A DNA stretch of 64,000 nt from Nilaparvata lugens (lineage: Eukaryota > Arthropoda > Insecta > Hemiptera > Delphacidae): assembly GCF_014356525.2 (NCBI RefSeq), contig NC_052508.1, forward strand, positions 52,758,442-52,822,441, written 5' to 3'. The translations under genes were made by a program, and so were the position numbers. Shown here one piece after another: positions 45,817 to 55,923 of this stretch. Numbering within the stretch: the stretch's first letter is position 1; every line of letters starts with the position of its first letter. The notes under the pieces were generated by a model. The model did not search any database, was not told where the DNA came from, and saw nothing but the letters and a program-made list of their open reading frames with translations.

Positions 45817-46029
45817 ATCAATGGAATAATATTCAATGCAATAGTGAATTGAACTGCTGCATTCAATCTGTTCTATTCCATTCATGAACTAGTGGAGGAA
45901 TGAAAAGGGACAGCAGTAAGATTCATCTGAGTCTGTATTTATTAGAAAAAATGGTCAATGACGTAATCTTTCTTTGTATTTTGTATGTTTCAACAAGATT
46001 GCAGGAAGTATATTCCTCCAAGATTAGTG

Positions 46030-46035
46030 GAATCC
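46030..46035 (+). repeat. Target-site duplication, left (GAATCC)
   Basis: Identical to 63,314-63,319, directly abutting both ends of the element. Confidence 0.9.
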
Positions 46036-47471
46036 AGTAGCCTAATATAGATACTTCAGACGGGTTTTTTTGCACAATCCCCGAGAAATAAGGAAAAATT
46101 TTTGCGCAAATCCCCCTCCCCCTCCCCCCACCCCCTCTGCGCATGCGCAAACTCCCCCTCTCCTCCCCCTCTCCTCCCCCTCTCCCTCTCCTCCCCCTCT
46201 CCTCCCCCTCTCCTCCCCCTCTCCTCCCCCTCTCCTCCCCCTCTCCTCCCCCTCTCCTCCCCCTCTCCTCCCCCTCTCCCTCTCCCTCTCCTTCTCCCTC
46301 TCCCTCTCCCTCTCCTCTCCTCTCCCTCTCCTCCCCCTCTCCTTCTCCCTCTCCTTCTCCCTCTCCTTCTCCCTCACCCTCTCCCTCACCCTCACCCCTC
46401 TCCCAGTGAGGACGAGGGGGAGGAAGAGAGAGAGAGACAGTGAGGGAAAAAATAATTTCCCTTTTTCCCTTTTCTACTGTCAAATTAAAGTGAATCCATA
46501 TTTCTACTGACAAATTAAAGTGAATCCATATTTCTACTGACAAATTAAAGTGAATCCATATTTCTACTGACAGATTAAAGTGAATCCATCATATGCAAGT
46601 GTAGTGAGAGTCAACCTTGGAAGATATGCTCAAATTATTCTCTCAGTCAGATCTTACTTCAGCATCATGAATCTCTAAGAACCCAATTCAACTTATACTG
46701 ACAGATTAAATCCCAGTCTAGTATAGATAAGAAACTCTTTTGTAGATGTGCTAAATACTGACAGTGAGAGTCAACCTTGGAAGATATGCTCAAATTATTC
46801 TCTCAGTCAGATCTTACTTCAGCATCATGAATCTCTAAGAACCCAATTCAACTTATACTGACAGATTAAAGTGAATCAATCCCAGTCTAGTATAGATAAG
46901 AAACTCTTTTGTAGATGTGCTAAATACTGACAGTGAGAGTCAACCTTGGAAGATATGCTCAAATTATTCTCTCAGTCAGATCTTACTTTAGCATCATGAA
47001 GCTCTAAGAACCCAATTCAACTTATACTGACAGATTAAATCCCAGTCTAGTATAGATAAGAAACTCTTTTGTAGATGTGCTAAAACCCTATTACTCTTTA
47101 AGTTTCTCGTTCTAGAGTTAGTTGCAAGGATCTTTTCAAATATTCTTTCCAAATTCATGTTAATGCATAACAATATTAGCTACAACTATTGACAACTGCT
47201 TTTTTCATATCATATGCACTTCAAAAAATATTTTCTCAGTCTATATTATGTAAATTCATTTATAATTGTATATAAGTGTAAAAAACCAGTATATATTGTA
47301 ATCTACACGAATAAAGCATTCTCTCATTAGCTTTATTTATTTATTAGATAGAGCGAACAATACAATAGTTGGAAAAGAAAAAACAGGCTATTGGCCAAAA
47401 CTTCTTCAATTTCCTGATTTTGACACAAATCGTTCAAATATTATGTTCACTTCAATTTCAACATCAAATCT
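46036..47471 (+). repeat. Left terminal inverted repeat of the Maverick
   Basis: 1,436 bp, layered from the outside in: a unique 40-base end; GCGCAAA with CTCCCC/CTCTCC polypyrimidine (46,110-46,410); four copies of a 29-base unit TTCTACTGACAAATTAAAGT (46,474-46,590); about three head-to-tail units of 160-175 bases (46,605-47,090) containing CAACCTTGGAAGATATGCTC and TACTGACAGATTAAA; then a unique 380-base inner part. The polypyrimidine tract gives several spurious Pro/Ser or Glu/Arg-rich frames, which are not genes. Confidence 0.92.
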
Positions 47472-49062
47472 ATCATATTTCGCAATCGAAATAAGCACTC
47501 ATTTTATCAGTTCGAACGTTTCAAAGCAAATGACACCTTCTGTTGCTGCAATTCGATGCGTGATATACTTTCCTTATCTAATGTGATGTTACGTAGTGAA
47601 ATCCATCGCTCGTGCCAAGGTTATAGAGAGAGAGAAATGGTAATGCGCTCCTATGTGTTTTAGACAAGTAGCAGACTGGTATGCACCCAATTCGAGCCTC
47701 CTCGCGCGTTGCTGCAAAAGCCATGTGTGTTGAGTTTGCTTTCCTTTACTTCGTCATCCGTAAAATGGCTCTTTCCGCGTAGCGGAGCACAGCATTTTAC
47801 GAATGAGGAGTAAAGAGAGAATAGAGAATTGTTCTCCACTATGATCGACCGTTCGCTACTACTAGCAGTCAAAAAAAAAACAGATGGCCCCATGCGTTAT
47901 CTTCTATTCTCGCTACTGCTTTTTCCTCTATTACGAAAGAGAAATCCAAAGTTCCTTTTTAATCCGTCATTCGTATACGAGCATATGGCTCTCTCCACGC
48001 AGCGATCTCTGCATTACGAATGCCGAGTAAAGGATCATGTCGGTCTCTCCTTTGATCAGTCATACGCTACTGCCAGTTTAAGTGAATCCACCTCAGCAGC
48101 TATGCCTTAGTACATCGCTTCTCACAAGTAGCAGTTTGAGATTGCCAGATGGCCCCATGCGTTATCTCCTATTCTCAAATCACCATATTTCTAAATTCCT
48201 TTTTTGCTATTATCAACAACGAAATAAGCTATTTTGAACCATCTCTTATCACTGAAAATCCAATGTTCCCGGTTCACACACCTAGCAATGAGATTTCGCT
48301 ACAACTCTTCACATTCCTGCAATATCAATTATAATTATTCCACTGTCACCAATCTTTAATACTGCTGGCTTTTCTATGATTGAGATAACTACGATAATAA
48401 ATACAATTGCTGTAGATTGAAGATTCCTACAGCATTCCCTGTTATGACATGTTCTGTATTTTATTTTACTGAGTAGGCTCAATCCAGAAATTACTTGAAC
48501 AGAAATAAACGAGTTACGATTTTACTTCTCAACAACCATTAATGATAATGTAGATGACAAGATTTTTTAACAACAGAGTTTTAGCTGGTTCTATCTAGTT
48601 TTCAAACCCTGTGTCAACGCTACATAAATTCGTTCAAGAAAATATTTATCGTAACTACATTAATGCATCAAACTCTCAAGAGACCGATGCATTTTTTCAA
48701 CATCGAGTTCAATGCATTACTTTCAAGTATAAATAAAAGTGCCTATAGGCTCCTGACAAGAGACAACTATTATTTGATAAATTAATATCATTGATGTCAC
48801 CAAAATTGTGCATCAGAGTTGAAGCAAAATTAGATGAAGTTGCACTGATGTAAAGATGTAGAAAGTACTTGAAGGTGATTGTTAAAAATGAAAGCTATTG
48901 ATTATAGTTATATTTGAGTAATTATGCAAGTAGGTATTTAGATAAGTGTAAGACACCCTTGATGTATCCCTTCCAAGTCAAATGAACGTCGTGATTCAGA
49001 TTAAGTTGGTGAAAGCACAAGTGGCTATTGTTGAGAGAAGCAAAGCGATTATTTGATTTCAG
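47472..49062. other. Maverick interior, no gene recognised
   Basis: An imperfect two-copy repeat (units about 265 bases; CAGATGGCCCCATGCGTTAT at 47,881 and 48,146) with a relatively GC-rich pocket at 47,560-48,170. 48,072-48,090 contains CAGTTTAAGTGAATCCACC, close to the TIR unit. The rest is AT-rich and featureless. Confidence 0.45.
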
Positions 49063-49443
49063 GTGATATGCATATTTTTTTTTTTTTTTGAAAACCACAG
49101 AGATATTCGGGGAACAGCAACTAGCAGAATTTTAAAATACAAATTTGAGAGAGAGAAACTCTCTTCGATCATAGTGACTTGTGATCACAATCCCTTACAC
49201 TTGGGAGATTTGTCTATCAAGAGGAATATATATATATATATATATAGTGATATCAGAGTATGGAGGAACTGCTTTCCTTTTCATATTATCCTTGAAATGC
49301 AAAATTTCAAAAAACCTTTTGTGTACATCGACGCACAGTTGAAAAAGAAATATTCCTGCCAATATCATGGAATTCTATCAACGCGTTTGACTGTAATCGC
49401 GTTACATACGGACAGACAAAAGAAAATCCTAGTTAAAAAATAG
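49063..49443 (+). pseudogene. Degraded copy of the 54,080-54,180 region, with 126-codon open frame
   Basis: 49,082-49,165 aligns with 54,096-54,177 (shared AGCAGAATTTTAAAATA and AATTTGAGAGAG, with indels). Here the region is read through as an open frame of 126 codons rich in Lys, Ile and Phe. It contains a (TA)n tract (49,225-49,248). Downstream I see no recognisable domain. Probably a decayed duplicate of the junction between the two reading frames at 53,442-54,887. Confidence 0.4.
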
Positions 49444-51450
49444 ACCTCACTACGTTCGGTCAATTAATTAACAAAATATTTCATCTTAATTATGAAATAA
49501 TTGAAAAATATAATTTCTTTCTTAATAAAATATTATTGATTATTTTAAACGAGAATAAACAGTTGCTATTACATCAATAAACCTGTATCAGCTACTGTCT
49601 TTAGAAGGCATTGACAAGACAGAGAGGTTCGGTAACGTTTTTCTCCTATCTCTCTCCACTGCCATTATAACGTGGACCTCACTATAGAAGCAAGAATCAT
49701 TCAAAGCTATTTTTATGGATGAAATTAGTCATGGAGACTCAACTTTCCAGTTCACCCCTAAGTTTGAGAACTAATACGCGAAGGTATTAATTTAACTTTG
49801 GCTCCTCATTGATGATTTTAATTAGTTCGGACAAAATCCATTTTCAACTACTTCAAATAGCTCTCTCAAAGGTTGAAGCGCAAGTTGAATCTGAATGCAT
49901 TAAGAGTTTTTAATGTAATAAAGAAATTTTAATGTAGAAGTAGAAAGTCTGTTCGTGCTCTATCAAAAACGAAGTTAATAAAACAAAATGAATTAGTTCG
50001 AAACTCAATAAAACTGAAACTTCTGATATAGAGACGCGTGGCTTTGTAATACAAGATATCCACCAATAGTCTATTTTAGTGAAATTTAAAAATATTCTAG
50101 GCTATGAGGAATGAATGCACGTGGTATTTTAGAGCGTAATATATAAGTAGGTAGTAATTAGTGAATTTCCACGACCTTGCTAAGCTCGTGCATGCTAATC
50201 TTCGTACCAAAGTTTGATTGAAGCTCACCTATTATGATGGAATCTAGACCACAGCTACGCAGAATGTGCGGTCTCTTCGAAGTTATTGAAGTGACAAAAT
50301 CACTTTACCTCGCCCACTCGCTGAAAAGGCCAACTCTGATTGTCAACCAACTATTATAGCAAGATGTAGTGTCTAGATAGTAAGTATCGCAACTGTGCTG
50401 CCTGTGCCATTCTCAAAGCTCTGTAGTTTCGGAGGCATTTCAAATTTCAATTGATAATTAGGTTCTCTTTGTTATTGAATTGAACTATTTCAATTAACCT
50501 TGATCATTAACTGATTATAAGCTTATAACTCTACATAATCTTGGTGACTGGAAACAATTAAACAGTTGAAACTTGATCAAAGTTGAATTCAAGAATATAA
50601 AATCTAAGAGGAGTTAGTCACCGACTAGAAGAATTTTTCATTCTCCTAAAACAATTGAATCTGTGTTCATTTGAATGTTGAGAAAAAACGTGCTTCTATT
50701 CATAGTGTTTTTCGAGATAGTATAAAATTTATATCACTCTCAAGCAGACGCAGACAAGCTTAATATCTTGTTCTTAGCATCATATCCTTCAATTGTGAGC
50801 TATTCTATTTGAGATTTTCTCGTCAGAGAAAACTCCCCTCATTTCTGGGAATCTTGAATTATCATGCATTCCTATTATCCTGATACTGCACAATTTCATT
50901 CTCCAAGAAATCATTATTATATTATTTTTCTATTGTTTCCCTCTTCTGCAGACACTGTAGAGTCCATAAGAAGGTTTTGCTCAGTGATTCTATTCTCAGA
51001 CAGCCAGTTCATAACTTTCTACTTACGCAGTATTCTACTGAGCGCAACCCTTTCAGATCCTCTTATTGTTTTATTGTCTGCTTTCTTTTGTTGTCTCACA
51101 ATTTTTCATCAACACTCGACATTCATTTTATGTTTTCCTCGTATACGTAAGTGCTTTTAGGGAACTTATTAGTAGTAAGCATATTGTCATCTTATGATAT
51201 ACAAGCCAGCAGGCTCGCGTCACTCGCCTTATCCTCTTTTTACCCTGGACACCCGGCTAGATCATTCATAAACTAAGATCTAGAGAAAGATAAATTATTA
51301 TCTAAAAATAAATATCAGATAAGCAAAGATGAATTTTTCACTTGAACTTGCTTTCTTCCTTCTAAAAGAAACTGAAAATCCCAGGCTTGATTCAATCTCG
51401 ATTGATTTCAACTATGTAGCGCAAAAGTCTCTATTTTTTAAAAAATTCAG
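49444..51450. other. Maverick interior, no gene recognised
   Basis: 2 kb without a convincing gene. The open frame at 50,864-51,160 (plus, 98 codons, Ser/Phe-rich) is unlike known Maverick proteins and may be chance. The region expected to carry capsid genes in an autonomous element holds nothing recognisable. Confidence 0.45.
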
Positions 51451-51692
51451 TTATTTTCCAGATAGAGACTTGGATTGTTCCATTTCAGTCCAGTTTTTCA
51501 TCATGTCAAAGTCCATATAGGTAAATAAGTAAATGTGCTTAAATTTTAAACCATTTTCAGCAAATACTAAATTAAATAAGAGATTTGTTTTTCCCCCCAG
51601 CACTAGGAGATATAATTAACATTCGTGCATTGTGAGGTAGTAGATCTCCATTTTTACAAAATGCAGGCTTTTCTTTATTTGTAATCATGAGT
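51451..51692 (-). pseudogene. Packaging ATPase fragment, Walker A region (left copy)
   Basis: The minus-strand frame leads with KNGDLLPHNARMLI and then a P-loop-like G-G-K segment (51,594-51,606). The frame changes at the G6A5 run inside the P-loop, and the second frame reads on for about 40 codons to a TAA at 51,451. Both the lead-in and the stretch after the loop (hydrophobic helix, then KFKHIYLFTYMDFD) fit the FtsK/HerA-type genome-packaging ATPase of Mavericks and adintoviruses. Walker B and the rest are missing. A second, inverted copy lies at 61,457-61,640. Confidence 0.7.
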
Positions 51693-51950
51693 TAACAATT
51701 GGTAATTGGCTCAAACGTACAGAACATGATCTGATAAGCCACTGAATAGTTAGAACAATGACCGAGGTCATGATGATGTATAGAGAGGCGTTTCCCAGAG
51801 ATTGGAATGCAGACCACCTCCTCTCCACATCATCAGACAGATGTTCAAAAGAAGAACGAAATGAGAACCAATTTTTTATGATGAGCTAATATATTTTCAA
51901 CAAATGTACATCATGATATTTACAATAGATTATTTACAATAGATTATTTT

Positions 51951-52166
51951 TCATCTAATATAGCTAGGTGTTGAAAACCCAATCCATTTCACTAACAATC
52001 CTTTTTTATCACGTTTTAATATTTTTTCAATCAAATACACTTGTCTCTCCGTTTCGTTTAATTGCGTTTTTTTAATTTCTTCTGCATAAAACCGCCCACT
52101 AATTACTTCTCCGTTTAGATCTTGCAAGCTATACGTTACAGGTTGAGAAGGAAATATAGAGTGTAA
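51951..52166 (-). pseudogene. Integrase C-terminal fragment with chromodomain-like end
   Basis: 71 open codons ending at a TGA (51,951-51,953). The start is limited by an in-frame TGA at 52,167. The peptide has TYSLQDLNGEVISGRFYAEE, then VYLIEKILKRDKKGLLVKWI. The Y-x-L-x-D-x-x-G-E-x-I-x-G-x-F-Y-x-E-E linker followed by Y-x-[IV]-E-K-I-L-[KR]-x-R...L-V-K-W-x-G-[FY] is the C-terminal SH3-like part plus chromodomain typical of Polinton integrases. The DDE catalytic core is absent upstream; that position is taken by the small paralogue pair. Too short to act as an integrase. Confidence 0.75.
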
Positions 52167-52329
52167 TCAGACTAAACCGCCTTCATATATTATTCTAACT
52201 TACAACTAATACATTTATTCCTTAAACCTCTACAAGTATTACAATTAATTTTCACATTCAAAGCTTTTAGTATTTAATAGTTTTATTCTCTCCTCAATTA
52301 ACGAGTTCATCATAATCTCTGTAAAAAAG
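52167..52329 (-). other. Spacer
   Basis: Short AT-rich interval between the integrase fragment and the first small paralogue. No clear signal. Confidence 0.4.
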
Positions 52330-52749
52330 TTAAAGTTTGTACAACATCGCTGATTCGCCACACATTTTCATAATTTCAAATGTAAATCTTACACTATCAA
52401 TGTTTTTATCTGTTAACCTATCATCAATGAAATAATACATTCGAATATTCAACCAACCTAATGAATTACAATAGCAAAATTCAGGAATTTCCTTTAATTC
52501 GCATCTTCGATGTCTATCAACTATATTCTTATTTATAATATAACATACGCTTATATGTTCTGACTTCTGTTCTTCACTTTTACCAGGTTTTATAAATGTT
52601 AAATATTCCTCAAACGTTAGTCCTTCTTTTCCGAAATTATTCAATTCTAATATTGTTTTGTCAATAAGTTCGAAATAACAACATCTATATTTTTTATCGA
52701 TTTTATTCGAAAAATAGTTCTTATCAAATGAAATTGAATCCATCTCCAA
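52330..52749 (-). CDS. Small Cys-bearing protein, paralogue 2 of a tandem pair
   Basis: 139 codons. ATG at 52,749 (or the Met two codons later). Shared with the neighbour at 52,774-53,163: Y-R-C near the start, E-L-[LI]-[DE], G-[LW]-T-x-x-[EQ]-Y-L-T-F-[IV], then [NE]-H-I-S-V-C. It adds a Cys-rich stretch RRCELKEIPEFCYCN. No family recognised. It may bind metal (four or more conserved or nearby Cys and one His), but the spacing matches no zinc finger I know. It lies between the integrase remnant and the other genes of the element, same strand as the integrase. Confidence 0.6.
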   Translation of the reverse strand: MEMDSISFDKNYFSNKIDKKYRCCYFELIDKTILELNNFGKEGLTFEEYLTFIKPGKSEEQKSEHISVCYIINKNIVDRHRRCELKEIPEFCYCNSLGWLNIRMYYFIDDRLTDKNIDSVRFTFEIMKMCGESAMLYKL

Positions 52750-52773
52750 TCTGAAATTAAACAGAATATGCTA

Positions 52774-53163
52774 TCAATCTTGTTCTAAGCCTGTCTCATC
52801 TGAAGAATCTCGTAAAAAATTCCAGATAAGTTTATTTAATTGTTCTTTTGTTAAATGTTTATTTTTTTCTGTTATAACCTTCTTAATTTTATCGATAGAC
52901 TCTTTAAGATGAGCACAATCACATCTGTATGAGCCTGGGATATTGCCATTCTCCCAGAATTTATCATATGATGTACCGTATAATTCACAAACTGAAATAT
53001 GATTATAGTTATCACTATGCCAAACTCCTAATTTTTCATAATCTCTCACAAATGTTAAATATTGTAGATTTGTCCATCCTTTTTCTGCTAACTGGTCCAA
53101 TAATTGGTGATGCGTCTCCAATAGTTCAGTTAGTTCACAACGATAACTTTGTATTCTCGCCAT
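52774..53163 (-). CDS. Small Cys-bearing protein, paralogue 1 of a tandem pair
   Basis: 129 codons from ATG 53,163. It contains YRCELTELLETHHQLLDQLA, GWTNLQYLTFVRDYEKLG, NHISVCELYG and YRCDCAHLKE, and ends in an acidic tail. It is ordered like its downstream neighbour (24-base spacing), so the two arose by tandem duplication followed by strong divergence. Two intact diverged copies suggest coding constraint within the element. Function unknown. Confidence 0.62.
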   Translation of the reverse strand: MARIQSYRCELTELLETHHQLLDQLAEKGWTNLQYLTFVRDYEKLGVWHSDNYNHISVCELYGTSYDKFWENGNIPGSYRCDCAHLKESIDKIKKVITEKNKHLTKEQLNKLIWNFLRDSSDETGLEQD

Positions 53164-53441
53164 TTTTTCTAAAGAAACAGAATCATATTTACGTAATTCA
53201 TTAAAATGCCTATTTATAATATACTGAGCTTATATATTCATCAAATGATTTCCGTTCGAGAGCACATATCTGAAAACATATTAAACTATAAGTTGGAATG
53301 ATCAGCGTATATAATCAATTGTAAAATATTTACTTAGTTAGTAATTGACTCTTATCTATCCAAGACGGTTCACTAAAGTGTGATTTTCTAACTACAAATC
53401 ATCATTTTTGTTTCCAAGGAGAATATAAAGAAGACTATAAT

Positions 53442-54153
53442 GTGATAGCAGATAACAATAAAACTGTTGGGATTGATTGTTTGAGTTGGGCCAATAGCAA
53501 AACCTTTGAGCCTATTCAAGATAGCTTGTCACTCTTGAATGATAGTAGAAATTATTTCCAAAATGCTCCAATTTATTCTGTGTCCTTGGCTAAAATGTGG
53601 AGAAAACTGACAGATAATTTGAAAAATAGTTGTTGTTTGATCTATAATGATCTTCTACAGTATGTTTACTGGGGGTAATAGCAATACCAGCAAATTGAGT
53701 GGAGTACAAGTAAAGCTTCCCACTGACCCACAACATAGAAATAAAATAATATCCTATGTAATCTCTGCATTTAGCTTTAATCTACTACCTATTAATTATG
53801 TGGAAATTTTCGAGGATCCATCAAACAAAAATAATATCAGTTTCTCACAAAAGTGTGGAGAGTGGAGAGACTTTTTTCTCCAAGTCAACCACAGTTTTCT
53901 CTACCATATCCAAAGTTGTTGACCTAGATGAGTTGGGTCTTGTAGCAACAGGTAACTTAATACCACAAGTCTTAAGAAAACGGGCAAACATAACTTGTAA
54001 GCTTCCTCCATACCCTTGTCTCCTATCTCAGTGCTATCAGCCAAGAATCGTAAGCTAGAACTGGATGAAATTGATCTAAAACGGAGGAAAATTGAGTTTT
54101 TTGAAGCCACACAGTCATTTAGGGAACGGCATAAGCAGCTAGAAGAATTTTAA
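53442..54153 (+). pseudogene. Broken reading frame of unknown product
   Basis: Three overlapping plus-strand frames (53,442-53,678; 53,647-53,922; 53,798-54,058) hand over to each other and then to a frame ending in RHKQLEEF at TAA 54,151. The sequence looks once-coding: a polar N-terminal part with KLTDNLKNSCCLIYNDLLQY, a middle with GVQVKLPTDPQHRNKII, and a charged helical tail (KLELDEIDLKRRKIEFFEAT). The breaks may be decay or base errors. I do not recognise the family. Confidence 0.5.
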
Positions 54154-54167
54154 AATAGAAAATTTGA

Positions 54168-54887
54168 GAGAGGAACTTGGACCATTCACATTGGCGAAAT
54201 TTTGAGCCTAGTGGAGTTTATAATGTGACTGCATTTACTGTGAATAATACTGGGAAATTCCCATATGTAGGTGTACTAGGGGAGAAAGATGGTTTGAAAA
54301 ACGTTTACTTTGTAAAGGGCTGCCATAAAAATGTTTTCATTAATGCATACAAAGCTATCGAAACTCTCAAGAAAGAGGGTTATTTTGTAATCCCTTACAC
54401 TGACAAAAAAGAAATTATTTGTCTACCAAGGGAAGAGAAAATTTGTGTAATTACAGTCAATGGTATGTCAAGCTATAATGGGCATACATTTCCTAGAATA
54501 GAATCAGTTAAGTTTCTCCCAGATGTTTGGAAAAACTTGGAAGACACTCCCTTCACACAAAAAGAAGTGGAGCAGTATAATAACATCACAGTGCTGGAAA
54601 TTAAAGGGAAAGTAAAAGTAGGAGAGTGTAAAAGATTGGAAGAGTTACCACAAGGTATAGAGTTAGTCATTATTGCAATAAAAGAAGTGTACAATAGAAA
54701 CAATACTCGGTATATCCTACAGTTTGAAAATGTGGAAGCATTTTCAAACTATTGGTTAGAGGAAGAATTTGAAAAGCCGAACATAGATTTGAATTATAAA
54801 ATTAGAATCAAGCTAGATGTTTTATTCCCAGTAGGAATAAGGAAAGAGTTACTTTCTGTATTTGATTTGGGCATAGATATGCTTTGA
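54168..54887 (+). CDS. About 236-residue protein with possible nucleic-acid-binding C-terminus
   Basis: Open from 54,168 to the stop at 54,885-54,887, with no early ATG, so the N-terminus must come from the preceding broken frame, a splice or a non-ATG start. The N-terminal half has alternating strands (NVTAFTVNNTGKFPYVGVLG, then KGCHKNVFINAYKAIETLKK). The C-terminal half carries LEELPQGIELVIIAIKEVYN, RYILQFENV and YWLEEEFE. The pattern L-x-x-[GN]-x-x-x-x-[IV]-x-[AV]-[IV]-[KR]-x-[IV]-x-N-x-x-x-R-x-I-L resembles the C-terminal domain of the spliced gene at 55,561-57,456, so both may carry a related small beta-barrel (OB-like) domain; this is inference. An AATAAA lies at 54,905-54,911. Confidence 0.6.
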   Translation, partial: ERNLDHSHWRNFEPSGVYNVTAFTVNNTGKFPYVGVLGEKDGLKNVYFVKGCHKNVFINAYKAIETLKKEGYFVIPYTDKKEIICLPREEKICVITVNGMSSYNGHTFPRIESVKFLPDVWKNLEDTPFTQKEVEQYNNITVLEIKGKVKVGECKRLEELPQGIELVIIAIKEVYNRNNTRYILQFENVEAFSNYWLEEEFEKPNIDLNYKIRIKLDVLFPVGIRKELLSVFDLGIDML

Positions 54888-54989
54888 TGTATGTATAATA
54901 ATTTAAAATAAAGAAAATTATTGTGACAATCCTCATGACATTGAGCTCTCACCCCTTCTCCTGATTCCTCTCTCATTTTTTCTTTCCTG

Positions 54990-55098
54990 CTAAACGAGTG
55001 GAGGAGGAGGAGGAGGAGGACAAAGGACAATTTTTGTCCTCGGAGGGGAGGAGGAGGAGAACAATTGTCCTCCGAGGAGAGGAGGAGGAGAAAAATTT
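54990..55098. repeat. (GGA)n microsatellite with nested small palindromes
   Basis: GGAGGAGGA runs alternate with GGACAATTTTTGTCC and GACAATTGT-type inverted motifs (GAGGACAA / TTGTCCTC). Purine-rich on the plus strand. Confidence 0.7.
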
Positions 55099-55488
55099 AA
55101 GTAAAAATGAACTTACATGTGTTGATTTGACGAAATGAAATAATCGGATATGCTCCTCGACTCGGTTCAGGTACACCTCGGCTATGATTTTCTAGATGCA
55201 GGTAAGGTTCCTTCACGAGAGCACAATTGCTTATGAGTAGTGAGGTGAGAAAATGCTGTGGAAAAACAATGTAACCAAACTGTAACACTAAATATATATT
55301 ATAAATCAATTTAGTGTTATTTCACAAAAATATGAGAATATAACAAAAATTTTCACTTACAATCAATAATGTTAGCGCCGAGCTAAAGCTCTGGGGAGTA
55401 TCGGCAGTGTTCGCCAATTGTGATACACGCCTCCTTTGTGTTTCTATCTCACTCGTACAAGCCTGCAACAGACAGAGAAACGACTTGC

Positions 55489-55522
55489 TATATAATCGCT
55501 TTTCTCAGTGGAAAATCATCAT
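55489..55522 (+). promoter_or_regulatory. Core promoter: TATATAA and initiator TCATT
   Basis: TATATAA at 55,489-55,495 and an insect-type initiator-like TCATT at 55,518-55,522, 29 bases apart, 39-43 bases before the ATG at 55,561. Spacing and context fit an RNA polymerase II core promoter. Confidence 0.55.
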
Positions 55523-55560
55523 TCACGTTAGAGAGCTATTAGTACGCGCTTCTCGACACC

Positions 55561-55923
55561 ATGGACAAGTCACACCGTGCATCCTCATCCTCATTCTTAT
55601 TACCAGACAGCCCGCCTCCGGAGAGGGAGCTGAACTACTGGGAACAGCAGAAGCAGCAGAAAAGCCTCAGCTCAGCTGCCACCTATGCTGCTACAGCTGC
55701 TGCCTCCACCTCTGGCACCTCCTCAGATCCCTTGAAGAAACAAGGGATCTTCGTCCAAGATGAGGATTCCAGCATCATCATCCCAGACAGCAGCCCTCTC
55801 CCGCAAGCTACTTGGGCACCACGCCGAGCGGCCCTCACATCGGTACCCGCCCCCAAGCAGTCAGTTAAGCGGGGGTTGTTTGTCGACGACGATGAGGAGC
55901 CCGGCGTCCTCACTCAATCAAAG
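55561..55923 (+). CDS. Spliced Maverick gene, exon 1 (acidic Ser/Pro-rich N-terminus)
   Basis: ATG in a strong context (CGACACCATGG) opens 121 codons that end at AAG|GTTAGC in phase 0. The product is rich in Ser, Pro, Gln and acidic residues: LPDSPPPERELNYWEQQKQQ, then two copies of a G-[IL]-F-V-x-D-[ED] motif (QGIFVQDEDSSIIIPDSS and RGLFVDDDEEPG). This half is predicted to be unstructured. Composition is much more GC-rich than its surroundings, as expected for a selected coding region. With exon 2 the protein is 255 residues. No known family for this half; it may be a linker or interaction region. Confidence 0.68.

Noticed and set aside
46042..46543. Several long open frames rich in Pro/Ser or Glu/Gly/Arg in both TIRs (also 62,833-63,315)
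   Set aside because: They are translations of the CTCCCC/GAGGGG tract in all frames; there is no start context, no domain, and the tract itself explains the open frames.
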